Of a stretch of 64,000 nt of DNA, positions 35,131-45,368 are shown piece after piece. Made by a program: the position numbers and the translations under genes. Where the stretch lies: contig JAGFNQ010005258.1 in NCBI GenBank assembly GCA_024364735.1, positions 347,965-411,964 on the forward strand, in the 5' to 3' direction. Origin of the DNA: Boesenbergia rotunda (Eukaryota; Streptophyta; Magnoliopsida; Zingiberales; Zingiberaceae). The notes beneath the pieces were generated by a model. It ran no database searches. It saw only the letters and a list, made by a program, of their open reading frames with translations, and had not been told where the DNA came from. The number at the start of each line of letters is the position of its first letter. Positions within the stretch are counted from its first letter, which is position 1.

Positions 35131-36039
35131 ATTTGTGGTGTACTTGGGATACATATTTTGATCTTTCATTATGGATTTTGGATATACTTGTGGATATATA
35201 TTTTGGTTATATATACTTGTGGATTTGTGGATATGTACTTGTACATTAATGGATTCGTTGATATATATTTATCATTTTGAATGTTTAATTGTTTAATTTT
35301 AATGAAGTTAAAACAATTTTTACTTCACTCTTTTATTAAATTAGTGCGGTGGTAATCGACATTTACTTCATTAAATTAAAATTATATTGTAATAAAATAT
35401 GATTATTTACTTCGATAATAAAATTTGATGGTGAAGTAATCAAAAATAAAATACTTCATCCATTTAAATTGTGATGAAGTTAAAAAATATATTTACTTCA
35501 TCACAATTTAATAATTGTGAAGTCGTTTCAAATTTATTACCTCTGTATCATACAAAATAATGAAGTCTTTGAAATCGATTACTGTGCCAATAAACGTATA
35601 TGATGAAGTAACATAATATTATATACTTCGATAAATATAAATACTGGCGAAGTTATGAAATATATTTGCTTCGATAATTAATGTAAACTGTGAAGTTACA
35701 TATCATATATTACTTCGTCGCATTACAAAACTACTAAAGTAACAGATATTTGTTTACTTCGATAATAAATTTAAACTGTAAAGTTTTATATCATTGATTA
35801 CTTCGGCACTTTACAAAACCAACGAAGTAAATGACAAGTTTTTACTTCAGAATCGGTCCAAATCTGAACCGGTTTGCCTCTTTGAACCGGTAAAAGACTT
35901 CGCTAATTTCATGGATATGACTTCGGTTTTATGGCGAAGTAAAATAATCCCTTTTTTACTTCACGTGCGTCTACTTCGGTAATTATCTATCTATGACTTC
36001 GGTGAATATACGAAGTAAATTAAGGAAATTCTACTAGTG
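35131..36039. repeat. CACTA right end: 3' region and subterminal repeats
   Basis: After the Ulp1-like gene, 35131-35320 is AT-rich. From about 35325 to the end there are numerous tacttcg/cgaagta motifs in both orientations, ending in the TIR and TAGTG tip. Confidence 0.85.
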
Positions 36040-36042
36040 GCT
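36040..36042. repeat. CACTA target-site duplication, right (gct)
   Basis: gct, partner of 9375-9377. Confidence 0.85.
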
Positions 36043-37844
36043 CGAGTTCAAATAAAGCAATAGAGGAGGAAGTACAATTTGAATTAGAGAAATTGACATT
36101 AGAGGATGAAAATAATCTTGAGAAAGAAGAGAGTGAAACGGAAGGTGTGATTGAGTTACCACTTGAGAATGTAATCACTACAACTCAAGAACCAAGACAC
36201 ACAAGAACAAGTACAAACCATCCCTTGGAGCAAGTAGTGGGTGACATCACCCATGGGGTACGAACTCGATCTTATTTTCGGAATGAAGGGAGTCAAGTAG
36301 CTCTAATTTCACAAATTGAGCCAAAAGCCGTAAGTGATGCGTTGCTTGATCCCGATTGGATTTTGGCAATGCAAGATGAGTTGTCTCAATTTGAGAGAAG
36401 TCAAGTTTGGGAGTTAGTTCCTAGAACCAAAGGAAAATCAATCATTGATACGAAATGAGTTTTTAGGAACAAACTTGATGATAAAGGAATGGTTGTGAGA
36501 AATAAAGCTAGATTGGTTGCTAGAGGTTTTAATCAAGTCGAAGGATTGGACTATGATGAAACTTATGCACCAGTAGCTCGGTTAGAGTCTATTAGGATGA
36601 TGTTGGCATTTGTCGTTCACAAAGGATTTAAGTTGTATCAAATGAATGTAAAATCGGCATTTTTAAATGGTTTTATCAAAAAAGAAGTATATGTTGAGCA
36701 ACCTCCGGGATTTGAAGATTTAGAATGTCCAAACCATGTATACAAGCTTAAGAAAACATTGTATGGACTAAAACAAGCACCTCGGGCTTAGTATGAAAGA
36801 TTGTCTACATTCTTAGTGTCAAAGGGTTTTCATAGAGGAAAAATTAATCCTACATTATTTTTAAAGACTAGTGGGGAAGATATATTTGTGGCCCAAGTCT
36901 ATGTAGATGACATTATTTGTGGATCCACAAACAAAGACTATCTAAATGAATTCATAAATCACATGGAAAGTGAATTTGAAATGAGTTTGGTTGGTGAATT
37001 AACATTTTTCTTGGGTTTACAAATTAAACAAATAAAAGATGGCATATATATTCATCAATCCAAATATGTAGGAGAAATCATTAAGAAATTTGGAATGGAG
37101 AGTGCCAAAGAAATATCTACCCCTATGGCAACTAACACCAAGTTAGACAATGATATTGAAGGTAAAGAAGTTGACTCCAAAATGTATCGTAGTGCCATAG
37201 GTAGTCTCCTCTATCTCACGGCTAGTAGACCCGACATATTGTTTGCCATGGGTATGTGTGCAAGGTATCAAGCTTGTGCCAAGGAGTCACATCTATGTGC
37301 AATCAAAAGAATCCTTCGCTACCTTAAAGGGACTCAACGGGTGGGTTTGTGGTACCCTAGAACCGAAACGTTTGATCTTGTAGGATATTCCGATTTGGAT
37401 TATGCCGGATGTAAATTGGATCGGAAAAGTACTAATGGTGGATGCCAATTTTTGGGATCTTCCTTGGTGAGTTGGTCGAGTAGAAAACAACATTGTGTAG
37501 CACTCTCCACAACCGAAGCCGAATATATAGCTATGGGTGAATGTGTGTCATAATTATTATGGATGACTCATACCTTGGAAGATTATAAACTCATCTACAA
37601 AAATGTGCAAGTTCTTTGTGACAATGTGAGTACTATAAACTTGACAAAAAATCCGATTCATCATTCACGAACTAAGCACATTGAGGTTAAACATCATTTT
37701 ATTCGAGATCATGTAGCTAATGGGGATATTGTCCTTAAATATGTTGAGTCAAAATCAAATCTTGCGGATCTTTTCACCAAACCTCTTCCGGAATCTAAAT
37801 TTAGCTACTTGCGAAGAGAATTAGGAATGTGCCATATTGATTAA
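36043..37844 (+). pseudogene. pol: Copia A pol, 3' half: reverse transcriptase and RNase H, three nonsense codons
   Basis: A single frame broken by TGA (36456-36458, for Trp), TAG (36789-36791, for the Trp of APRAWYERL) and TAA (37551-37553, for Gln). Each site can be compared with element B or the family consensus, and each is a G:C to A:T transition. RT motifs: NKARLVARGFNQVEG, a DVKSAFLNG equivalent (here NVKSAFLNG), LYGLKQAPRA and the catalytic YVDDIICGS (nt about 36900-36927). RNase H motifs: YSDLDYAGCKLDRKST, STTEAEYIAMGE and HHSRTKHIEVKHHF. DNVSTINLTKNP follows the last stop. It ends with ADLFTKPLPES and a short tail. Confidence 0.9.
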
Positions 37845-38810
37845 TCCTTCATGATCATCTCACGATACTCAACTCACTTACCTTAATATGCATCTCACAA
37901 GAACCTAGAACTTCCTTTGTTTGTGCCTTTGTAGATGGGAGTGAGATGTTAGGGTTCATTTTCTTGTTCATAATGCTTGTTATGATGTATTACTTTGAGC
38001 AAGAAGATGAAAATTCATCATAAATCATTCACTTGACCAATCATGGGGAAGACTAGTACGCTATTAATGTGCACTTAGTCCAAAGATCGTGATTGGATAT
38101 TTTAATGAACTAACCCAATATCCAAGTTCTTGGAGATCATGTGTTTGTGCTTGACCTCTTAGGAACTCGAAAATGCCACAAATTGAGCACGTTCTAGCCA
38201 TGTATCAGTTATTCCCGTTACCAATAGATTGATTTCAGTTATCAATCGATTGGTGGGTTTGCATCCTTCGGCAGAAACCCTCTGAATCGATTCCCTAATC
38301 GATTCCGACAGTTTTTCCAGGGCACAGATTGCTTCTTAATCGATCAGTGGATCGATTACGCACGATGATCGATTAATACAGGTCGAATCGATCGGTTAAT
38401 CGATTACGCACTCTCGTAATCGATTGGTTAATCGATTTCTGTAATCGATCGGCCAATCGATTACACGCCCATGTGATCGATGATATGGATCGATTCAACA
38501 TGGTCGTAATCAATTACTCAATCGATTACGGCCATAAACGCTTTCCACCTAACCTGTCCTGTCACTCGCGTTTTGCCCTAAAACCCTCGGCCGTCCCAAA
38601 ATCCTCCCACACCTCTCTCTCTCGCGCTCAACCCCCAAGCCCTAGCTTCCCTCTCCTCAAGCTCTAGCTTCCCTCACGCGACTCCCTCAGCGTGCCCTCC
38701 TCTCGACGCCACACCTCGCAGGCGCTCCGTTCTCCTCCTTCACGCGACGCGCAACTGCTGGGAGATTTTGAGCGCCACTTCTTCCCCTGTTCCAGCTTTT
38801 TCTTTCACCA
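37845..38810 (+). other. Copia A spacer between pol and env-like ORF, with ATCGAT-rich block
   Basis: Non-coding. Between about 38215 and 38540 there are more than ten aatcgatt/atcgat palindromes, the same motif class as in the LTR. 38560-38810 is a pyrimidine-rich leader (ccctaaaaccctcggcc type) just before an ATG at 38811, suggesting an internal promoter or subgenomic leader. Confidence 0.65.
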
Positions 38811-40328
38811 ATGGCGCCAAAGTAAACCCTAATCCTTCTTTTTCTTTTCCTTGATTATTGGTTAATTTGATCTTGGCTAATCAAATGTTTCTTCTAATTG
38901 TTGTGTTCTTTTGGTTGCATTGCATTCCTCATTTCAACCTCTGCATCCTTTTTCCTAACCCTAAACTCACGACCCTTACCTTAATCTCAAACTCCAAATT
39001 GCTTGTTTGTGTGTCCTCACATTGTCTTCCTTTCTTGATCATCTTTGGTTGGTCATCAATAGGAAGAAACAAAGGGCGGATGAGACGGGTGTCGGGTCTT
39101 CTCGCCCTAAACCCCCTACGGATGCCCGTTTTCCGAATGCCGCCCTTCAAAAGGCATTTGGTCAACATGTATTTAAATTGATTGCCCCTAGATCACTAGA
39201 CCGCCAATACTTTCATGATCATTGTTTCTCCGTGTTTCAAATCCTTGAAACCTATAAACTTGAGTCTATTATCTTTTGTGAGCGAGGGTCAACATAGGGT
39301 TGGTTTCCGAGTTCTACAACAACCTACACACCATGGATGGTGTAAATTATAAAACTCGGGTAGCCAAACAAAGTTTGGATTTTAGCTATACGACTCTTTT
39401 GGATTTCCTCCAGTGTCGTCCCTCTACAAATAGCTTTGTTTTCTTTCCTACACTTCCTGAGCTTCTACCTCCGCCATTTGAGGATATCTCCATTGACTCG
39501 ATGTATCAGCATTTCTTTCGGCGTCCGCGTCCAGATGGCCCTTATGCCAATCTGACCACGTTTCCTGCTCTTGAGCTCTCTGCTATCGATTATGCCCTTT
39601 ATAAGGTCGTAATCAACTGTCTTTTGCCTATTGTGTCTCGCGCCTTAGCGACCGTCCGACCCTCTCAGCTTTTCCTGACCTATGCTCTTCACCGGGGTCT
39701 TGATGTTAACATCCCTCTGAACATATTTCATTCCATTATCCATTTCACGCAGCCTGTGCACGGTACCGTTCATACGCCTTTTGGGCATATTATTACAGAC
39801 TGGCTTGCCACTATGGGGATTGACATCTCTCGAGGGAAGGTGGAGCCAATGACCGTCAAATACTCCTGGATTTCAGCACGTTCCTTCTCCAAATCCGGGA
39901 TGACAGGAGAGTTTGGCGTCATTCGATGGATGGATGGTCGGCAGGTTGGGGAGGGACCGCGAGCACGCCCTGGACATGGACCCGCTGCTGCAGCTGCTCC
40001 GGATGATGACGACGAGGAGGATATTCTGGATAGGGTCCGGACGTTTGAGGAGACCGTCGACACTCGCTTTGAGGAGATGCGGTTGGAGAGTGACATGCGT
40101 CACTTCGAGACGCAGTCACGCCTCACAGCCATTGAGCGCACCCTGCTGGAGGTGCGCGATATGTGTCGCTCCCGGATGCTCGGCCAGCCTCCTCTTCCTC
40201 CACCGTCTACTGATGCTCCATCGTCGGAGGTTGGCACCACTTCGGGAGGTTCTGGTCTTCCCGATGTTGCGGAGACCCCGGCTGCTGATCCTGCTGCTGC
40301 CCTCAAGGAGTTCTTTTTTGCGCCTTGA
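38811..40328 (+). pseudogene. Copia A env-like / plant-transposon-protein ORF, spliced, one frameshift
   Basis: A short first exon 38811-38821 (ATGGCGCCAAA) with a gt donor, a 241-bp intron (38822-39062, ending catcaatag), then an exon reading KKQRADETGVGSSRPKPP. The open frame from there runs to a TAG at 39295-39297; the homologous frame continues as LVSEFYNNLHTMDG from about 39300, so a single-base frameshift separates the two. The 39300-40328 portion (342 codons) has the globular domain found in plant 'putative plant transposon proteins' (ALELSAIDYALYKVV, HTPFGHIITDWLA) and ends with an Ala/Pro- and Asp/Glu-rich tail with a predicted coiled coil. In Sireviruses an ORF at this place was historically called env-like; I see no signal peptide or transmembrane segment. 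The splice sites are inferred from sequence only. Confidence 0.65.
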
Positions 40329-40694
40329 TTTATGTAGTCCTGTTTCGTTGGTTGTTTTTGTTTGGAGTTCTGTACTCAGTCTATGGATAATGTTAACTAT
40401 TGATGCTTGTATGCTATGTTCACCTTTTCTGCCTTTTATGCTACTGGGTTGTTTGCATGTTGTTAGTTGTGATTTTCTATCTTGTATGGTGCTTCCATTG
40501 AGGGGGAGCTCTTTTATGTTTATTTGTCATTTTTGATATTTGGCAAAGGGGGAGACTTGCAGATATTTAAAGTTTATATTCATGATTATGCTCTAAATAA
40601 CTTTACTATATGCTTATTGGACTGATATCGCTGATATTATGTTGAAAGTTAGCTTAAACTTAAATAGATTGTCAAACATCAAAAAGGGGGAGAT
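40329..40694 (+). other. Copia A 3' region with polypurine tracts
   Basis: Polypurine gggggag motifs at about 40502, 40549 and 40686, the last abutting the 3' LTR. No ORF supported. Confidence 0.8.
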
Positions 40695-41930
40695 TGTAGA
40701 TGCAATCATGCCCTAAATTAGAGGTTTCGATGATTGACGGTTATTTAAGTTTAAGCTAATACATTGGATCTAACATTGAGATTTAGTGTGCAGTAACGCA
40801 AGAAGTCCAAGGAATGGTCGGGGACCGAGTTCTTGGCATGAAGACCCGGAGTTGAGGAAGCTCCATGCAGGAAGTCCAAGGGATGGTTGGGGACGGAACT
40901 CTTGGCATGAAGACCCGGAGCTGGGAGGCTCCAGGCGTGAAGTCCAGGAAACGAGAGGTTTTGCTGGCACAAGGTAATTGAATCCATTGGAAGGTATTCA
41001 ATCAACCTAGCTGTGAACTGCAGGCTTGAAGTCCAGAGTTGGGCGTGTCAATCGATTGGAGGATGACTAATCGATTAGTGAATCGATTCAGGCTGACTGT
41101 GTGGAAACAGGAGGTTCTGTAATCGATTACGGAATCGATTACGAATGACTCTGTTCGTAGACAGAACGCTCGGTAATCGATCACTCAATCGATTCAGTAA
41201 CACTGTAATCGATTACAAGCTGTTCTGTCCGCAGACAGAACATTCGGTAATCGATCACTCAATCGATTCAGAAACCCTGTAATCGATCGGTGAATCGATT
41301 ACAAGCTGTTCTGTGCGCAACAGAACGCTCGGTAATCGATCGGCTAATCGATTCAGTATGCTAATCGATCAGTCAATCGATTCAAGTTCAAATGGCGTAA
41401 TCCCAGCCATTCATCCAACATCCGTACTGCTCAACGGCTACTTGGTAATCGATTGGGGCTTCTCACCAATCGATTCAGGAAGCAAAAGAAGACCGTTATA
41501 AGCGGAAACTCAAGCTCAAACGTGTTTACTGTTCCATTGCGATTTGAGCTAGGGTTTTGGTGCTTCAAGCTCTTTGTTCAAGCTCAAGTTTCCAACACTT
41601 TCATCAAGCAATCAAAGGAAGGAGAAGCAAGCCTATTGTGTAATACTCTTTCTCTTCTTCTTCCTTGTGTTGTTTCTTTTGTGAAAGTCTTCAAGGGTGT
41701 TGTAAAAGGGTTTCTCCACCCTCGGGGTTGTTCCGAGAAGGAGGTTTGATAGTGAAATCTGCGATCGCTGGTGTGGACCCTTGGATTAGTCACCTCAAGG
41801 AGGTGGAGACCAAGTAAATACAAGTGTTAGCATTGGATTTGGTGGTGGGTAGACTTTGACTTCTGCTTGGTGGAAAAAGAATTAACTAAAGCGAGCTATT
41901 CACCCCCCCTAGCTCTACCGATCCTCAACA
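40695..41930 (+). repeat. 3' LTR of copia A
   Basis: 1236 bp, starts tgtagatgcaatc, ends gatcctcaaca. The block 41045-41475 is packed with atcgat palindromes in roughly 70- to 120-bp imperfect units containing ctgttctgt and cagaacgctcggtaatcga. A possible TATA-like element (gttataagcgg) lies just downstream near 41490. Confidence 0.93.
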
Positions 41931-41935
41931 GATTT

Positions 41936-43277
41936 CATATTGTTTAATTAAAATAATTTTATTGAATCACGTATATAAATTTTTGAAATTATCAAATCGC
42001 GTAGTATAATTTTAAAATTATCAAATTATATTTTCTATTTCACTCCTATAATCGATTAATAAAAAAATCAATCCACTAATAAAAATCAATTGATTGAATT
42101 TTTTTTACCTTACTCAAATTTTAAGACTTCAAAGAAATTAGTTGATTAATTTTTAAAATAATCGATATATTTATTTTTATATTTCAAAATTAATTTATGA
42201 TAAAATTAATTATTGGATCAAACGATTTCGAATTGATATGAAAGAAGTTTATATGTGTTCGTCTAGTTCTCCTGATTATATTCATACCTTTAAATATTAA
42301 TTTGATCCAATAGATTAAGAACAGTAATTTTTTAAATATGAATATGTTTGAAAATTTTAATTCATATTTAAAAAATTGTTCCTCTTAATATATTAGTTAA
42401 ATTAGCATTTGAGTGCATGAATATAATCAGGAGAAGTATTCACAAATATATAAGAGTTAATTTCATGTCAATCTAAGGATATTTGTTCCATTAGTTAGTT
42501 TTGGACAAAATCGACTGATAGACCAAATGACTTTAGATTAATATTAAACTAATTCCTATGTGTTTATCTAATTCTACTGATTATATCCATGTATTAAAAC
42601 ATTAATTTGATCGAATATATTGAGAGCAGTGATTTTTTAAACACGAATATGTTCGAAAAATCTAATTCGTATTCACAAAATCACTGCTCTTAATATATTG
42701 AGTCAAATTGACATTTGAGGGCATAGATAAAATTAGAAGAAGTAGAAAAACACATAAGAACTAATTTTATGTCAATCCAAAGATGCTTGGTCCATCAATC
42801 GACTGTAGACAAAATCGGTTGATGAACCAAACATCCTCAAATTGACAGAAAACTAGTTCCTATGTATTTGTCTACTACTTCTGATTATATTCATACTCTC
42901 AAACATCAATTTAATCTAATATTTTGAGAGTAGTATTTTTTTAACATGAATGTGTTTAACATGAATGTGTTTAAAAAATCTAATTCATGTTCAAAAAATC
43001 ATTACTCTCAATATATTGAGTCAAATTAATATTTAGGGTATGTATACAATAAAGAGAATTAGACGAATATATATGAAATAGTTTCATATCAATCCGAGGT
43101 CGTTTGATTCATTAGTCAGTTTTGTCTAAAATCGACTTATAGACTAAACATCCTCAGATTGACATAAAACTAGTTTTCATGTGTTGTCTACTTGATTTTA
43201 TTCATGCTCTCAAATGTCAATTTGACTTATTAATATACTAAGAGTAGCAATTATTTAAACACTAACTCTTATATATT
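41936..43277. other. Unit 1 intergenic flank
   Basis: AT-rich, no genes. Contains a degenerate tandem array of roughly 330-bp units with the phrases gattatattcat, aatatattgag and caatccaagga (for example near 42270, 42590, 42890), also present in unit 2. Confidence 0.6.
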
Positions 43278-44228
43278 TGATCCTGTCGCGAGGCGAGGTG
43301 GAAGTCCCAAGGGCGGGATGGTCCCCCGAGCTATACGAGCGGCTGGAGTGGCGCCGACCTGGCTCAGATCTGGCGACTGCCTGTAAAACAGTGACCATTA
43401 GCAAACCTGCCAGGGAATTTCCCTGGTCAGACACCCCGATGGTCATGTCAGTATCCGCAGGATAAAGTAGAGCAAATGGACATATAGTGGAAGGGAGAGC
43501 TCGCGCGCATACCTGCGGAATGAGGAGTGGAGAGCTTATATAGCCGGGGGAGCTGACAACCCCCTGTCCGTGTTGGCAAGACAGGAGTGTGGTGACTGTC
43601 AACTCGTGAGAGCACCTGAAAGTACCGCTGCATGGAGCGGGGTGTTGAGGCAGTACGAAGGTATTGAATTGGCGGGATAACCACGAGGGATGTCATAAAT
43701 GAGCATGACGCGTAGTACCCTGACATCAAGGTAGTACCTCGGAGATGATGACATAGGACGGCGTAGGGACGATTTAGTCCGTAGCCTGAGCGCCGACCGG
43801 CGGGTCTGAATGTCGAAGACCGGGTCGAGTAATGGCCAGGGAGCGTGGGCCGCCATGCGTCCGCCTGGGAGAGTTGAGGCGCGGGGCACGCCCTGAGTCA
43901 GGGGCGCGCTGAGCTGTGTCTATCTGGCTTTGTCTCGGTTTTGTGGGTTGTTGGATCTGTGGGATGCTGAGGGCGTGTAGGCTGCCACGCGTCTAACTAA
44001 ACTGCCCAACCCAGGATCAGATCTGGGTGCGGGTTTGAATGACTGAGTTAAGAGACGCTCGGGATCGACTCGACCGACCCTGCCCGGGGTCGGTCGGTGA
44101 GCGCCTTGGGGATTCACTAGCTCCGGGACTCCCTGGGCGAGATCATCGTCGACCCTTCTGCTGGGCTTCCGTGGTGCCAGGCTGGCTGGCTACGCGGGCC
44201 GAGCCACCCGTAGGCAAGGCCGGAATCA
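43278..44228 (-). mobile_element. Solo LTR (951 bp) in unit 1
   Basis: tgatcctgtcgcgagg...gccggaatca bounded by TSD atatt (43273-43277, 44229-44233); unit 2 keeps the near-empty site at about 54832. GC-rich against an AT-rich surround. A TATA-like ggctatataagctc on the minus strand near 43545 suggests the LTR is in minus orientation. No internal domain. Superfamily not determined. Confidence 0.8.
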
Positions 44229-45368
44229 ATATTCTTAATTATTATTATTTTCTTTTTCATATATTTATAAAATCAAATATATCTTAATTAAATTCCTCTA
44301 AAATTATATATTTTTTATTTAAGATTTAAATGATAGTATTTTTGAAAAAATAAAAATAACTTTCTTTTTAACCGAATCATATGTAAGTTATTTGAAAAAA
44401 TTATTACTCTTAGTATATTAGATTATATTGATATTTAAATATATGAATATAATGAACTAGACTAATTAATTTCTCAAAATTCTTTTTACAATTTATAAAA
44501 TAACATGCCTGTGTCTTCAATTATGATCTTTAAAAATCAAACTGTTTTTTGAGTTTTTCATTTTTTTTAATATATAAAATAACATGCATATGTCTTTAAA
44601 ACAAAGAACAAGATCCGTGCAGGAACAACGATGATTTGATCGCTATAAAATAAACTGATTTTTACAATTAATAGCTAAAAAACATATTAATTTTAAATGA
44701 AAAAAATTACAACCAAATTACTTTTTTTCATGGTCGATATTTTATGATTGTTTTTTTTTTACAAAAATAACGATCGATTTTTAAAATAGATCGCTAATGA
44801 TAAAAAATTATATTAATTTAAAATAAATAAAATTTTATTACCGAATTATTTTCTCTGTTGTTAAAATTAATGATCGAAATATCTAATTGGTCATTATTTT
44901 AGCATCAATTTACGTGAAACTATCAAAAACAAACCCAAAGTGGAACAAACAAGAGAAATATCTTGCAATCATTTCTACATGAAGCACAAAATGGAAGCAA
45001 AAAGAGAAATACCTTACAATTATTGTTAAATTGTTCGATATGATAATGTCTTCTAGATCACACCCACCCAATTTAAAAACACAAATCTAGAAATTTAAAT
45101 TGCTGCAGAATCTTGTAAGAGAGCAAGCAGAATCATCACACCTCCCAATAAGAATTCATCTTTCAAAGTTGGGAGTCTAGTTGACTTCATCGATGGATTG
45201 ACTGCATCAAGTTACAGACAACATCAGTTTGTCGGAACAATAATCCAAAGTTAATTATGGATCAAAACTAGATCTTGATAATGAATAGTTTTTTTCTTCA
45301 GGTTCTATCATATTGAAATGGCAAAATGATTAGTAGAATGTTCAAGTAAAACAATGACTCCGAAGCTC
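44229..45368. other. Unit 1 3' flank of the CNL gene
   Basis: AT-rich. 44480-44640 holds a decayed relic of a CNL N-terminus on the minus strand (parallel to 55090-55295). 44930-45368 is the conserved CNL 3'UTR, shared almost identically with 56300-56732. Confidence 0.65.

Larger units (their letters stand above)
9378..36039. mobile_element. CACTA (En/Spm) transposon carrying captured and Ulp1 gene fragments
   Basis: Left end CACTAGTAGAATTTT (9378) and right end AAATTCTACTAGTG (ending 36039) are inverted repeats with the diagnostic CACTA...TAGTG tips. The 3-bp TSD gct is at 9375-9377 and 36040-36042. Both ends carry many short acttcg/cgaagt subterminal repeats, as CACTA elements do. It spans 26.66 kb but only about 4.07 kb belongs to the element itself; the rest is nested element C. 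No TNP2-type transposase was found, so it is non-autonomous. Excising it with one TSD copy restores the pol frame of element A. Confidence 0.93.
5692..41930 (+). mobile_element. Ty1/copia (Sirevirus-type) element A, host of the large nest
   Basis: Order: truncated visible 5' LTR, iMet PBS, gag, PR-INT, [CACTA insert], RT-RNaseH, env-like ORF, several polypurine tracts, 3' LTR. The gag of UBN2/DUF4219 style, the long LTRs, the multiple gggggag tracts and the extra ORF before the 3' LTR fit the Sirevirus lineage. The pol halves at 9377 and 36043 read through in frame once the CACTA and one TSD copy are discounted. The right flank is gattt (41931-41935), the presumed 5-bp TSD; the left flank is outside the window. 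It is not autonomous now: one frameshift in pol near 8680, three nonsense codons in RT-RH, and one frameshift in the env-like ORF. Confidence 0.9.

Noticed and set aside
43255..44287. Several 62- to 115-codon frames on both strands
   Set aside because: All fall in the GC-rich solo LTR bounded by TSD atatt; no recognisable domain.
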